A DNA stretch of 64,000 bases from Wocania_A spongiicola (GCF_023502325.1 NZ_JAMFLZ010000004.1:526223-590222), one strand, 5' to 3'. Counted from the stretch's first letter, positions 25,908 to 35,625 are shown. A program made the numbers and translations. Notes: generated by a model not told the origin, from the sequence alone.

Positions 25908-27125
25908 TTAAAAAACTGGAAAACTTAAACTAATACCTGTTTGAAAATCGGGAGCATTATTTACTAAAAAATCCTCTTTAAAGTACAATGATAGTTTATA
26001 TTTTGAATGCCCGTAGGTGTATATAAAGGACCAATTAGATAAAGCTTTATATAGCTTTTCGAAACCATTTTGCCAACCACCATTTATTTCTTGCCATTTA
26101 CCCAAGAGTTTATAGTAATCGGCTTCTTTAAGTTTGTTATAACGTGACTGGATTTGGTAGTTTACTCCAAAAGCATGATAATTTCCTTTTTTTGTATATT
26201 TTGTAAATTCAATATTAGCTTCAACTGTTGCCAAAAATTTATTATTCCCTAAGTCTATAACATCATCAAAATTAATAAGGTTTTTGCGAAGTAAATTCAT
26301 TCCAATACCAATATTGAATTCGTTTTTGTTTTTCAGAAAAATCTTTTTAATCCCACTTGCAGAAAAACCAATATCTATCGAAGAGTTGTATTTTGCTGTA
26401 TTAATACCTAAATGATTACCAAAGCTTATAAATATGTTTTTATTGCTGTTAATTTTTAATGAAGGGTAATAGTAGTGATTAAACTCAATTCCACTTATAA
26501 AGAAATCATTAGGTTCTAATTTTAGTGTGTTTCCGTTTCTATCGGTGTATTTAAAGTTTACTTGATTTAATCCATAGTAACGCCTTCCGTAAGGGTCTTC
26601 ACCTCCAGAAATATTGCTGTGAAACCATTCGATAGTCTCATCACTTGTAAAAAAAGAAAAAGGATATTTTCCTTTAGTAATTAAGTAAGATCGAAGCGAG
26701 ATGCCTAATTCATTATGCTTACCTAAAGGAATATTTGCACCAACTCTAAACTCTTTAATAACTGCATCAATAACAATATTCATATAATCTGCAGGTGTTG
26801 TTTCTTGATTGATAAAATTAAAATTACGATTATGCCAAATAACCTGACTTAGTGCTTTACGTACTTCAGGGTCTTTTGGTAAATAAACTTCTACAAAAGG
26901 ATGGAAATTATTGCCACTTGACGAGTTTAAAGAAAGTGTTGTGCTTTTTGGAGGTTTTATTTTAAAATTTTGATGTATACGAGAACTGAATATCCCAAAA
27001 TGGTGAGTTGATAAAATGTTTGGATTATCAATACCGTTTTTAAATAATAAGCTGTCCTTTTGTTGTGCTGATAAATAGGGAATCCCAATAAAACTAAGGA
27101 TTATAATAAATAGTGTTTTTTGCAT
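25908..27125 (-). CDS. probable outer-membrane beta-barrel protein, unknown function
   Basis: A 405-residue protein with a signal peptide (about residues 1-20, ending YLSAQ) and many alternating-hydrophobic segments with aromatic residues, ending in FQTGISLSFPVF with a C-terminal Phe as in outer-membrane barrels. No family recognised. It follows the 498-residue TPR-like gene by 26 bases on the same strand, so they are likely cotranscribed. A link between the two products is inferred only from this pairing. Confidence 0.65.
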   Translation of the reverse strand: MQKTLFIIILSFIGIPYLSAQQKDSLLFKNGIDNPNILSTHHFGIFSSRIHQNFKIKPPKSTTLSLNSSSGNNFHPFVEVYLPKDPEVRKALSQVIWHNRNFNFINQETTPADYMNIVIDAVIKEFRVGANIPLGKHNELGISLRSYLITKGKYPFSFFTSDETIEWFHSNISGGEDPYGRRYYGLNQVNFKYTDRNGNTLKLEPNDFFISGIEFNHYYYPSLKINSNKNIFISFGNHLGINTAKYNSSIDIGFSASGIKKIFLKNKNEFNIGIGMNLLRKNLINFDDVIDLGNNKFLATVEANIEFTKYTKKGNYHAFGVNYQIQSRYNKLKEADYYKLLGKWQEINGGWQNGFEKLYKALSNWSFIYTYGHSKYKLSLYFKEDFLVNNAPDFQTGISLSFPVF

Positions 27126-27151
27126 ATGTAAAACCAGTTAGTAAGCGGGTT

Positions 27152-28648
27152 TTACAGTTTTATCATGTTCAAAGTGGTGTAGTAAAGGGGCTGGTTTTCC
27201 ATTTTGCATTTTAACCATGCATAAAAGCTCATTACAAAAATGTCTTCTCTGTCTTTGCTAATCCATTCAAAAGCATTTTCAACTTTACTTTTAAAAGTTT
27301 CAGAGGTTATTATTTCAGGGTTTTTATAGCAATCTTCCGCTAAAGATAAAAAAATCAGAGCACGTTGCTGATTAATTTCTTTTAAATAATTAGAATGATT
27401 TCGTTTAAAACTCAATAATCTGGAATCAACAAGGTCGATGTTTTTGAGTTCAATGTGCAGTAAAATTTCCATTAAGTGCTTTTTAATCACCCACTCTTTA
27501 CCTGCTTTTTCAGTATACCATTTATCGGTATGGTAAAATTTTGAAAAAAGGGAGTATGCTTTTTTTAAATCATTTTTTTGAAAATAAAACATAACTAAGC
27601 TTAAATTAATGTCTAATAAAGTTTCAATGTCTTCGTGTTTAATTATTGCCAAAGGCGTTAATAAATTTATGGCTTCATCTTGTTTATTGCTGTAGTTTAA
27701 ATTGAGACTTAAAAGCAAACTGTGTTTTAACTTAAAGGTGTTGTAGTGTTTTTTTCGCTTCCCTTTCATGCGGTCATGCATCATATTTAAATAATGCATA
27801 GAGTCGTTAAATTTTTTATTTCTAAATAAGGTATTTGCTATTAGATATAAAATTTCAATATGATAATACAATTGTTTCTCTCGGTCTTTATGTTTAAGTA
27901 TAGACTTATAGGTACTAATTAAAAATGGCTCGATTTTTAAGTAATCGTTAGTAACAAAAGCTGAAAAACTATTAATTGCAATTAACTGATATAATGATTT
28001 AAACGACATAGATTCGTTAAAACTGATATTGTATTCTTTTAAAGTTGCGTTAAAAATGGTTTGAAAATCTACAATATCTCCTTTATAAATATTATTATTA
28101 ATTGTTTGTCTAATTTTTGCATAAACAATATTAAGTTGATCTTCTAATTGATGGTTTTTTTGATTGTATTTAAATTTAGAAATAAGGTGATTAATATCTA
28201 TTGAAGGGTTTACATATGCGTATTGGATTTTGGTATGATAAATTTCGTTTAATAAGGGAAATAAATGATGTTCTGTAGCTAATGTTTCGGCTTTGTCCAA
28301 AATTTTATATGCCGCTTTGTATTGTTTGTGTTGTAAACAGATGCGTGATGCTAATACGTATTTAATAATTTGCATATCAATGGCCTTTTCTTCTTGTAAA
28401 CTTACATTCGCAATAAAATCAATTATCGATTGATATAAGCGTTTTCTTAGGGCATGGTATGCATTTCTGCTATCGTTTTTGTATAGTTTAAAGCATAAGT
28501 CTTTCGAGTTTAAATTGTCATGTAATAAGAGTTTAAATAATTGAATGTTTTTAGCATCTCTACGCTTATTCTTTTTTTCTAAGTAGTTTATGAAATGTTG
28601 CTGATCTTCACCAGAAAATGTAGAAATAATTGTATTTAAATCATTCAT
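27152..28648 (-). CDS. helical-repeat (TPR-like) protein of unknown function
   Basis: A 498-residue, almost wholly alpha-helical protein without signal peptide. Repeated helix pairs of about 35-40 residues with A/Y/L spacing (YKAAYKILDKAETLATEHHL, FNDSMHYLNMMHDRM, LKKAYSLFSKFYHTDKWYTE) suggest a TPR-type superhelix. It is probably a cytoplasmic scaffold. It precedes the barrel-like gene 26 bases downstream. I recognise no enzymatic motif. Confidence 0.7.
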   Translation of the reverse strand: MNDLNTIISTFSGEDQQHFINYLEKKNKRRDAKNIQLFKLLLHDNLNSKDLCFKLYKNDSRNAYHALRKRLYQSIIDFIANVSLQEEKAIDMQIIKYVLASRICLQHKQYKAAYKILDKAETLATEHHLFPLLNEIYHTKIQYAYVNPSIDINHLISKFKYNQKNHQLEDQLNIVYAKIRQTINNNIYKGDIVDFQTIFNATLKEYNISFNESMSFKSLYQLIAINSFSAFVTNDYLKIEPFLISTYKSILKHKDREKQLYYHIEILYLIANTLFRNKKFNDSMHYLNMMHDRMKGKRKKHYNTFKLKHSLLLSLNLNYSNKQDEAINLLTPLAIIKHEDIETLLDINLSLVMFYFQKNDLKKAYSLFSKFYHTDKWYTEKAGKEWVIKKHLMEILLHIELKNIDLVDSRLLSFKRNHSNYLKEINQQRALIFLSLAEDCYKNPEIITSETFKSKVENAFEWISKDREDIFVMSFYAWLKCKMENQPLYYTTLNMIKL

Positions 28649-28798
28649 TTAATCGTCATTAAATAATTTTAAATATCAATAAATATAATTATTTAATTAT
28701 TAAATACGTATAATATATCGTCAGTTTTTATTAAAAATTGTGTTTTACAACTTCTATAAGTTTTGCAGTTTTGCCTTGTAATCATTAAAACAAAAATT

Positions 28799-29281
28799 AT
28801 GAATTATGAGACAACAGTTTCTATGGATGAAAAATCTAGAAAAAAAGAAACTATAAAAGAGATCGAAGTTTACGACCAGAAACCAACTTCTGCCTTTATT
28901 GGTGCTTCATGGACAGCATTATTAATAGGGATGACTTCGTATTGTATAGGCTTATGGAATGCAGAAATGTTACTAAACGAGAAAGGTTATTATTTTACTA
29001 TTCTGCTGTTTGGACTGTTTTCGGTGATCTCTGTGCAAAAAGCAGTGAGAGATAAAATGGAAAATATACCTGTAACCGATATTTATTACAGTATTAGTTG
29101 GTTTACAACAATAGCATCTATTGTTTTATTAATTATTGGGCTTTGGAATGCAGATTTATTGCTAAGTGAAAAAGGATTTTATGGTATGTCTTTTCTGCTA
29201 AGTTTATTTGCCGCTATTGCTGTGCAGAAAAACACCAGAGATGTACAGTATATTGATAGAATGAGTAATGAAGAAAAATAG
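28799..29281 (+). CDS. YiaA/YiaB family inner-membrane protein
   Basis: A 160-residue membrane protein with two copies of a two-helix unit: TSAFIGASWTALLIGMTSYC followed by IGLWNAEMLLNEKGYYFTIL, and ISWFTTIASIVLLIIGLWNA followed by DLLLSEKGFYGMSFLLSLFA. The internal duplication (GLWNAxxLLxEKGxY twice) is the YiaA/B signature. Function unknown. I use the ATG at 28799; an upstream TTG at 28763 would add 12 residues with no support. A hairpin lies between it and the CPBP gene. Confidence 0.85.
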   Translation: MNYETTVSMDEKSRKKETIKEIEVYDQKPTSAFIGASWTALLIGMTSYCIGLWNAEMLLNEKGYYFTILLFGLFSVISVQKAVRDKMENIPVTDIYYSISWFTTIASIVLLIIGLWNADLLLSEKGFYGMSFLLSLFAAIAVQKNTRDVQYIDRMSNEEK

Positions 29282-29352
29282 AAATAGTCAACAAAAATCA
29301 AAACAAAGAATACAAAAAGGATTGTTTTGATGATTGGTTAGTTAGTTAACCC

Positions 29353-29383
29353 AAAACCTCATGGTTATAAGCTGTGAGGTTTT
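29353..29383 (+). terminator. weak terminator-like hairpin
   Basis: AAAACCTCA (29353-29361) pairs with TGAGGTTTT (29375-29383) across a 13-base loop. The T-run is short, so termination may be partial. It separates the YiaA-like gene from the CPBP gene. Confidence 0.4.
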
Positions 29384-29398
29384 AAAAAATCTTAAGTA

Positions 29399-30085
29399 AT
29401 GAAACCAAAACTCACAGAAGATTTGCTAGAGTTCTCTGAAAAACGATTGATTTCTGATAAAGCAAGAATACTAGAAATTGCAGCAGTAATTTTAACAGCT
29501 ATTGGAAAATTTATTTTCATGGATTTTCTAAATTGGAGATTGTTATTTGTAGTATTTGCAATAATTGGTTGGAGCTTATATGCTTTATACAGATACAAGC
29601 GAGAAAAAAATATTTTAAAATATTGGGGTTTTAGAACTGATAATTTTAAAAGTACGGTTAAGCTAATGATACCTTTTGCGGTTATATCTATAATTTCATT
29701 TCTTGTTATAGGGTTTAGTCAAAATACAATTAATTTAACCTGGCATATTTTACCACTTTTAATAACCTATCCAATTTGGGGAAGTATACAGCAGTTTATA
29801 ACTATTGCATTAATAGCAGGAAACTTAAAAGACCTTAATAAAAAGAAATTGAATAAACTTTCAGTTATATTTATAACGGCTACACTGTTTTCTATAGTTC
29901 ATTTTCCTTCAAAATGGTTAATGATAGGAACCTTTTTATTAGCCTTATTTTATGGATATATTTATTTAAAAATAAAGAATATTTATGCTATGGGCATTTT
30001 TCATGGTTGGTTAGGAGCTATATTTTATTATACTGTAGTTAATAGAGATCCTTTTCAAGAAGTGTTTTTAAAATTTATAAACTAA
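29399..30085 (+). CDS. CPBP-family membrane protein with altered active site
   Basis: A 228-residue polytopic protein related to CPBP (Abi/Rce1) intramembrane proteases. Motif 2 (SIVHFP, His168) and motif 3 (GIFHGWLGA, His202) are present, but motif 1, normally EExxxR, reads IWGSIQQF with Gln131-Gln132 in place of the glutamates. It may therefore be catalytically inactive or belong to a variant subclass. Six to seven hydrophobic segments are visible. It is the first of three closely spaced membrane-protein genes (gaps of 6 and 11 bases). Confidence 0.75.
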   Translation: MKPKLTEDLLEFSEKRLISDKARILEIAAVILTAIGKFIFMDFLNWRLLFVVFAIIGWSLYALYRYKREKNILKYWGFRTDNFKSTVKLMIPFAVISIISFLVIGFSQNTINLTWHILPLLITYPIWGSIQQFITIALIAGNLKDLNKKKLNKLSVIFITATLFSIVHFPSKWLMIGTFLLALFYGYIYLKIKNIYAMGIFHGWLGAIFYYTVVNRDPFQEVFLKFIN

Positions 30086-30091
30086 AAAAAT

Positions 30092-31369
30092 ATGAATTCA
30101 AAAATTCAAAACGATATAAAAAAACTTGTTGAAGAACAAGTTATTACAAACGAAGTCGCTATAGATATTGAAAACTTCTATAAGTCTAAAAAAGAAAGTT
30201 CACCAAATAGATTATTCACGGTTTTTGCGGTCTTAGGTTCAACATTAGTTGGCCTTGGTATTATTTTAATTCTGGCACATAATTGGGATAATTTTTCCAG
30301 AAGTATAAAAACAGTTTTTGCTTTTACACCATTAATTATTGGTCAATTTATTGTGGGTTACACAATCTTAAAGAAAAAGAGTGCAACATGGAGGGAAGCT
30401 TCGGGAGTATTTTTGTTTTTTGCAGTTGGTGCGAGTATGGCATTGGTAAGCCAAATTTACAATATTCCAGGAAACTTTAGCAGTTATATGCTAATGTGGA
30501 TTTTACTTTGCGCACCACTAATCTACCTACTAAAATCTAACGCTTTAGCCGTTTTACACATTGTTTTTGCAACAAATTATGCTTGCTCTTATGGGTATTT
30601 TGATGGTAATCAAACACCTTGGTTGTATTTAATATTGTTAGTTATAATGATACCACATTATTACCAATTACTAAAAAATAAAAAGACACATAATGTCACC
30701 TCAATTTTTAATTGGTTTTTGCCTCTAAGTGTAGTTATTGTATTGGGGGCTTTTGTAAATAGAAGCGAAGAGTTTGGATTTTTAATGTATGTTATTTTGT
30801 TTGGGTTGTTTTATAACATTGGAAAATTATCTTTTTTCGACAACCAGAAATTAAGACGAAATGGTTATTTAATTTTAGGTTCTTTAGGAACCATTTACAT
30901 GTTAATGTTTGCTAGTTTTGAGTGGCTATGGAAAGATATTTTAAGACATGATATTATTTTTAACTCTCAAGAGTTTTATATTTCAATTATACTTTTCTTA
31001 TTAGCATTAAGTGTTTTGATTTATTCCCATTCGAAAAAATGGATTCAAAGTTTCAATCTTTTTCAATATGTATTTATAATTTTTACAGCCATCTTTTTTA
31101 TAGGAATAACAAGTAGCATTATTCCAACAATTCTAGTTAATTTAATTATTCTCGTTTTAGGTATTGTAGCTATAAAAATTGGTGCAGACAAATTTCATTT
31201 TGGTATTTTAAATTACGGTTTACTAATAATAACTACCTTAATTGTGTGTCGTTTTTTCGATACGAATATGAGTTTTGTAGTTAGAGGTTTGTTGTTTGTA
31301 TGTGTTGGTGTTGGATTCTTTTTAACTAATTACATGATGCTTAAAAAGCAAAAATCAATAAGAAATTAA
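30092..31369 (+). CDS. DUF2157 multi-span membrane protein
   Basis: A 425-residue protein whose N-terminus (about 1-130) matches DUF2157: a short helical start, then SLVGLG-like GSTLVGLGIILILAHNWDNF and FFAVGASMALVSQIYNIPG. About a dozen hydrophobic segments follow. Function unknown. DUF2157 genes are commonly followed by a GDYXXLXY gene, as here (11 bases downstream), implying a shared complex. Part of the run 29399-31941. Confidence 0.88.
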   Translation: MNSKIQNDIKKLVEEQVITNEVAIDIENFYKSKKESSPNRLFTVFAVLGSTLVGLGIILILAHNWDNFSRSIKTVFAFTPLIIGQFIVGYTILKKKSATWREASGVFLFFAVGASMALVSQIYNIPGNFSSYMLMWILLCAPLIYLLKSNALAVLHIVFATNYACSYGYFDGNQTPWLYLILLVIMIPHYYQLLKNKKTHNVTSIFNWFLPLSVVIVLGAFVNRSEEFGFLMYVILFGLFYNIGKLSFFDNQKLRRNGYLILGSLGTIYMLMFASFEWLWKDILRHDIIFNSQEFYISIILFLLALSVLIYSHSKKWIQSFNLFQYVFIIFTAIFFIGITSSIIPTILVNLIILVLGIVAIKIGADKFHFGILNYGLLIITTLIVCRFFDTNMSFVVRGLLFVCVGVGFFLTNYMMLKKQKSIRN

Positions 31370-31380
31370 AAAAAAGGAAA

Positions 31381-31941
31381 ATGAAAACGATACATATATT
31401 TATACTATTTATAGTTGTAGCTATTGCACAAATATTTGTGCCAGCACAAATGATTTTTAATAAAGAATCTGTTATAAACACAGGAACCGCGTATAGGTTT
31501 AAAACACAACCTGTCGATCCTAGCGACCCATATAGAGGTAAGTATATCAATTTAAATTACGAGATAAGCTCTTTTGTAACTACCGATACGCTTTGGGAAA
31601 GAAAAGATAAAGTTTACGTGTATTTAGATACCGATAGTTTAGGTTTTGCAAAAGTGAATCAAGTAAGTAAAGTGCCTTTAAATTTAAATAAAGATTTTAT
31701 TGTTGGAGAAGTATGGTGGTACAATAAAAATAAACAAAAATTAAACTTCAATTTACCATTTAATCGTTATTATATGGAAGAAACCAAAGCTTATAATGCC
31801 GAAGTTGCAGTAAGAAATAATCAACGGGACTCTATTAAAAACAACACTTATGCTTTGGTTTATATAAAAAATGGCGAAGCCGTTTTAAATGACGTGATTA
31901 TTAACGAAATGTCTATTAAAGATTATGTGGAAAAGAAGTGA
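31381..31941 (+). CDS. GDYXXLXY domain membrane-anchored protein
   Basis: A 186-residue protein with an N-terminal membrane anchor (about residues 5-24) and an extracytoplasmic GDYXXLXY domain. The hallmark occurs as DPYRGKYINLNYEI (about residues 48-61) with the second conserved block LPFNRYYMEE further on. Here the usual G-D-Y is R-G-K-Y, a frequent variant. It belongs with the DUF2157 gene 11 bases upstream. Biochemical role unknown. Confidence 0.85.
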   Translation: MKTIHIFILFIVVAIAQIFVPAQMIFNKESVINTGTAYRFKTQPVDPSDPYRGKYINLNYEISSFVTTDTLWERKDKVYVYLDTDSLGFAKVNQVSKVPLNLNKDFIVGEVWWYNKNKQKLNFNLPFNRYYMEETKAYNAEVAVRNNQRDSIKNNTYALVYIKNGEAVLNDVIINEMSIKDYVEKK

Positions 31942-31983
31942 AAATTTGGCTAACTTTGAGACAATTCATAAAAATATCTACTA

Positions 31984-33624
31984 ATGAAAAAAATAATTGT
32001 GTTACTAATAGTAACTGTGTTTACTTTTTCTTGTAAACAAGAAAAAAAGGAAGAAACCCAAAATAAAGAAATCTCACAAACTAAAATGCAAAAAAACTTA
32101 AGTAAGTATGTTAATGTAAAACTAACAACAGACCTTAGTAAACTTACCGATAATGAGCGTAAGATGATACCTGTTTTAATTAAAGCAGCTGATATAATGA
32201 ATGATTTGTTTTGGTATGAATCTTATGGAGATAAGACAGCATTATTAAATTCAGTTTCTGATGCCGACACTAAAACTTTTGTAAAAATTAACTATGGTCC
32301 CTGGGATAGATTAGATGGTAATGCGCCTTTTGTTGAAGGGGTAGAAGCTAAGCCTTTAGGGGCAAATTATTACCCAAAGGATATGACAAAAGAAGAATTT
32401 GAAGCTGCAGATATAGAAAACAAATCGAGCATATATAATTTTGTTAGACGCGACGAAAAAGGGAAGTTATATTCAATTCCCTACCATCAACAATTTGAAA
32501 AAGAGGTTAAGACGGTTTCAGATTTATTGCTTGAAGCTTCAAAACTGGCTGATGACGCAGGTCTTAAAAAGTATTTGGAATTAAGAGCCCAAGCCATGTT
32601 GGACGATAATTATCAACCTAGTGATTTAGCTTGGATGGATATGAAAACAAACACCTTAGATATAGTAATAGGTCCAATTGAAACCTATGAAGATCAAATG
32701 TTTGGAAACAAAGCTGCTCATGAAGGTTATGTCCTTATTAAAGATCAGGAGTGGAGTGCTAAATTAGCTCGCTTTGCTAGTTTCTTGCCAGAATTACAAA
32801 AAGGATTACCAGTAGATGATGCTTATAAAAAAGAAACTCCAGGAACAGATAGTGATTTAAATGCATACGATGTTGTGTATTATGCAGGCGATTGTAATTC
32901 GGGAAGTAAAACAATAGCTATTAACTTGCCTAATGATGAAGAAGTACAATTACAAAAAGGGACAAGAAGATTGCAACTTAAAAATGCAATGCAAGCAAAA
33001 TTTGATAAAATATTAGTTCCAATATCAGAAGTTTTAATAGATGAAACACAACGCAAGCATATCACATTTGATGCTTTTTTTGCAAACACAATGTTTCATG
33101 AAGTGGCTCACGGTTTAGGAATTAAAAACACTATAAATGATAAAGGAACGGTGCGTACATCGCTTAAAGAACATTCAAGTGCTTTAGAAGAAGGGAAGGC
33201 AGATGTTTTAGGTTTATATATGGTGCAACAACTACATAGCAAAGGAGAAATTGATGGCGATATGAAAGACTACATGACTACGTTTATGGCTAGTATTTTT
33301 CGATCTGTGCGTTTTGGAGCTTCTAGTGCTCATGGAAAAGCTAATATGATTCGCTTTAATTTCTTTAAAGAAAAAGGGGCATTTAGTAGAGATGAAAACG
33401 GTGTTTATAAAGTAAATTATGACAACATGATAGTGGCTATGAAAGATCTGTCGGGCTTAATATTAACACTTCAAGGAAATGGTGATTATGATGGTGTTGC
33501 AGATTTGGTAAAAGATAAAGGTATTATTTCAAACGAATTACAATCAGATTTAGACCGTTTAAGTTCGGCAAACATTCCAGTTGATGTAATTTTCGAACAA
33601 GGTTTAACAGCTTTAGGGATGTAA
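31984..33624 (+). CDS. M49-like zinc peptidase lipoprotein (dipeptidyl-peptidase III family)
   Basis: A 546-residue protein with lipobox FTFSC (Cys17). The C-terminal half has a zinc site: FHEVAHG (His372, Glu373, His376) and, about 27 residues on, EEGKAD (Glu402/Glu403) as third ligand. This layout and the overall sequence fit the bacterial M49 relatives often labelled Zn-dependent hydrolase. Classical DPP III has HEXXXH; here the motif is HEXXH, so substrate and mode may differ. Probably an envelope-located peptidase. It is followed by a strong terminator. Confidence 0.8.
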   Translation: MKKIIVLLIVTVFTFSCKQEKKEETQNKEISQTKMQKNLSKYVNVKLTTDLSKLTDNERKMIPVLIKAADIMNDLFWYESYGDKTALLNSVSDADTKTFVKINYGPWDRLDGNAPFVEGVEAKPLGANYYPKDMTKEEFEAADIENKSSIYNFVRRDEKGKLYSIPYHQQFEKEVKTVSDLLLEASKLADDAGLKKYLELRAQAMLDDNYQPSDLAWMDMKTNTLDIVIGPIETYEDQMFGNKAAHEGYVLIKDQEWSAKLARFASFLPELQKGLPVDDAYKKETPGTDSDLNAYDVVYYAGDCNSGSKTIAINLPNDEEVQLQKGTRRLQLKNAMQAKFDKILVPISEVLIDETQRKHITFDAFFANTMFHEVAHGLGIKNTINDKGTVRTSLKEHSSALEEGKADVLGLYMVQQLHSKGEIDGDMKDYMTTFMASIFRSVRFGASSAHGKANMIRFNFFKEKGAFSRDENGVYKVNYDNMIVAMKDLSGLILTLQGNGDYDGVADLVKDKGIISNELQSDLDRLSSANIPVDVIFEQGLTALGM

Positions 33625-33641
33625 AATAGTATCATATTCAA

Positions 33642-33674
33642 AAAAAGGCTTTAGTAACCTACTAAAGCCTTTTT
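33642..33674. terminator. bidirectional-capable terminator after M49-like gene
   Basis: Perfect 14-base stem AAAAAGGCTTTAGT / ACTAAAGCCTTTTT around a 5-base loop (33656-33660). A-run before and T-run within the stem end. Confidence 0.85.
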
Positions 33675-33710
33675 AGTTTATATTTTATATATTTAGTAAA
33701 AACATTTTAA

Positions 33711-34589
33711 ATGGTATACTGGTTATCAACACTTATAACTATAGCAATAATATATATAGCAATAAGCATTGCTTTGTATTATTTACAGGATTATATGCTG
33801 TTTAAACCAGAAAAACTACCAAAAGATTTTCAATTTAATTATGAAAATCAAGATATAGAAGAGCATAATTTAGAAACCAGAGATGGTGCAGTTATTAATG
33901 GTATTCTTTTTAAACCTAAAGGCGAATCGAAAGGTATTGTCTTATATCTAAAAGGAAATTCTAAAAGCATAAAAGGTTGGGGGAAATTTGCAGTAGATTT
34001 TACTCGGCACAATTATAATGTACTAATGGTAGATTATCGTGGTTTTGGAAAAAGTACAGGCAGACGCTCGCAAAAAGCCATTAAACGAGATTTGCAAGAA
34101 GTATATAATAAAATAAAAGAGCGTACTACAGAAGACAGAATTATACTTTACGGTCGTTCTTTAGGTTCAGGTTTTGCAGCTAAATTAGCTTCAATGAATA
34201 ACCCTAAAAAACTTATTTTGGATGCGCCATATTACAGCTTAACTAAAGTTACAGCCCGTTATGCTCCTTTTATGCCGTTAAGTGTTTTATTAAAATACCC
34301 GTTACCTACATATAAGTGGTTAAAATATGTAAAATGCCCTATTCATATTATTCATGGTACAAACGATAATTTAATTCCGTACAAAACTAGTGTTAAACTA
34401 TCTCAAGTAAACCCAAAACTAACAAAGCTTCACTCGGTTATAGGCGGAGGTCATAAAAATTTAAATAACTTTGAATCTTATCATAAAATGATTCACGATA
34501 TTCTAAATCAAAAACCACACGATATCGATTTGTCAACCACAAGTATTCATGTTAAACACACATCAAAACCTACTAAAACGAAAGCTTAA
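33711..34589 (+). CDS. membrane-anchored alpha/beta hydrolase, first of a tandem pair
   Basis: A 292-residue alpha/beta hydrolase with one N-terminal membrane helix (about residues 4-24), similar to YqkD/FrsA-like and ABHD-type proteins. Nucleophile elbow YGRSLGSG (Ser150), acid in HGTNDNLIP (Asp219) and His248 in GGGHKNL complete the triad. The substrate is unknown. The next gene is a paralogue whose ATG lies 41 bases inside this gene's 3' end. The C-terminal extension after about residue 270 is short and polar. Confidence 0.85.
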   Translation: MVYWLSTLITIAIIYIAISIALYYLQDYMLFKPEKLPKDFQFNYENQDIEEHNLETRDGAVINGILFKPKGESKGIVLYLKGNSKSIKGWGKFAVDFTRHNYNVLMVDYRGFGKSTGRRSQKAIKRDLQEVYNKIKERTTEDRIILYGRSLGSGFAAKLASMNNPKKLILDAPYYSLTKVTARYAPFMPLSVLLKYPLPTYKWLKYVKCPIHIIHGTNDNLIPYKTSVKLSQVNPKLTKLHSVIGGGHKNLNNFESYHKMIHDILNQKPHDIDLSTTSIHVKHTSKPTKTKA

Positions 34590-35373
34590 GAAGTTTGCTT
34601 TAATTTTATTAAGCATCTATATTATGGTTGGCTCTTTATTATATTTTTTACAAGAAAAAATGCTGTTTCTACCAACAGTTTTAGAGCAAGATTATGTGTA
34701 TAAATTTTCTCAACCTTTTGATGAATTGTTTTTGAAAACGGATGATGATGCGGTTATAAATGCCATTCATTTTAAAGTAGAAAATCCAAAAGGAGTAATA
34801 TTATATTTTCATGGAAATGCAGGTGATTTATCGCGCTGGGGACTTATAGCTGAATATTTTGTTGAAAAGCAATATGATGTTTTAATAATGGATTACAGAA
34901 CCTATGGTAAAAGCACAGGAAAATTAAGTGAAAAAGCGCTTTATAACGATGGACAATTATGCTACAACTATTTGAAAGAGCATTATAACGAAGCGCGTAT
35001 TACGCTTTATGGAAGGTCTTTAGGAACGGGGGTGGCAACTTATTTGGCCTCCAAGAATAAGCCTAAACAACTTATTTTAGAAACTCCTTACTATAGTATT
35101 ATCGATGTAGCTAAATCTAGATTTCCTATGTTTCCTGTTGAGGCATTATTAAAATATAAACTACAAACAAATCAATATATAAAACAAGTAAAATGCCCAA
35201 TTACTATGTTTCATGGTACCGAAGATTCAGTAGTGCCTTTTGCATCAGCTAAAAAACTGTTTGAAGTATCTCCAAAGCCAATAACTACTTTTGTGACTAT
35301 TGAAAATGGAAATCATGGAAATCTTATAAATTATGAGTTATACCATGCTCAAATAAAAAAGATACTTCCTTAA
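34549..35373 (+). CDS. membrane-anchored alpha/beta hydrolase, second of a tandem pair
   Basis: A 274-residue paralogue of the preceding hydrolase, sharing MLF-P, DYR-YGKSTG, YGRSLGxG, YYS and HGTxD blocks. Triad: Ser157 (YGRSLGTG), Asp226 (HGTEDSVVP), His256 (GNHGNL). The ATG at 34549 is chosen because it includes the full membrane helix (FALILLSIYIMVGSLLYFL); this makes it overlap the first gene by 41 bases in another frame. A later ATG at 34624 would cut the helix. The pair arose by tandem duplication. Confidence 0.85.
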   Translation: MLNTHQNLLKRKLKKFALILLSIYIMVGSLLYFLQEKMLFLPTVLEQDYVYKFSQPFDELFLKTDDDAVINAIHFKVENPKGVILYFHGNAGDLSRWGLIAEYFVEKQYDVLIMDYRTYGKSTGKLSEKALYNDGQLCYNYLKEHYNEARITLYGRSLGTGVATYLASKNKPKQLILETPYYSIIDVAKSRFPMFPVEALLKYKLQTNQYIKQVKCPITMFHGTEDSVVPFASAKKLFEVSPKPITTFVTIENGNHGNLINYELYHAQIKKILP

Positions 35374-35509
35374 ATATCTTAAAAAATTAACAAGTTAATT
35401 CTTATTTCTTAAAGAAAGCATAAAGCTGTAATTGTAAGCGTTAAACATTTCTAAATACAGATAATAAATTCAACTAAAAGACGTCTATTTGTATAGAGTT
35501 TAGTTTGTG

Positions 35510-35527
35510 ATACTACAAACGTAGTAT
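35510..35527. repeat. short perfect hairpin in intergenic region
   Basis: ATACTAC / GTAGTAT, 7 pairs, AAAC loop. It sits 38 bases upstream of the terminator at 35566 in a 252-base gene-free interval. No T-run. Could be an operator or part of a 3' untranslated structure; no function assigned. Confidence 0.4.
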
Positions 35528-35565
35528 TCATAAAATAAGTTTGTTGGTTAGTTAGTTGTTAGTTA

Positions 35566-35605
35566 AAAGCCAGTAGTGAAATTTCACTACTGGCTTTAGT
35601 TTTTT
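35566..35605 (+). terminator. terminator after the hydrolase pair
   Basis: A perfect 16-base inverted repeat (AAAGCCAGTAGTGAAA / TTTCACTACTGGCTTT) with AG then T6 downstream at 35600-35605. It lies about 190 bases after the second hydrolase stop and faces the end of the convergent lysS gene. Confidence 0.8.
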
Positions 35606-35625
35606 ACGATAGTATTTATTTAAGC

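Noticed and set aside
35481..35605. possible small RNA with hairpin and terminator
   Set aside because: Only a partial -7-like TAGTTTG and no -33 at proper spacing; the terminator is adequately explained by the upstream hydrolase gene.
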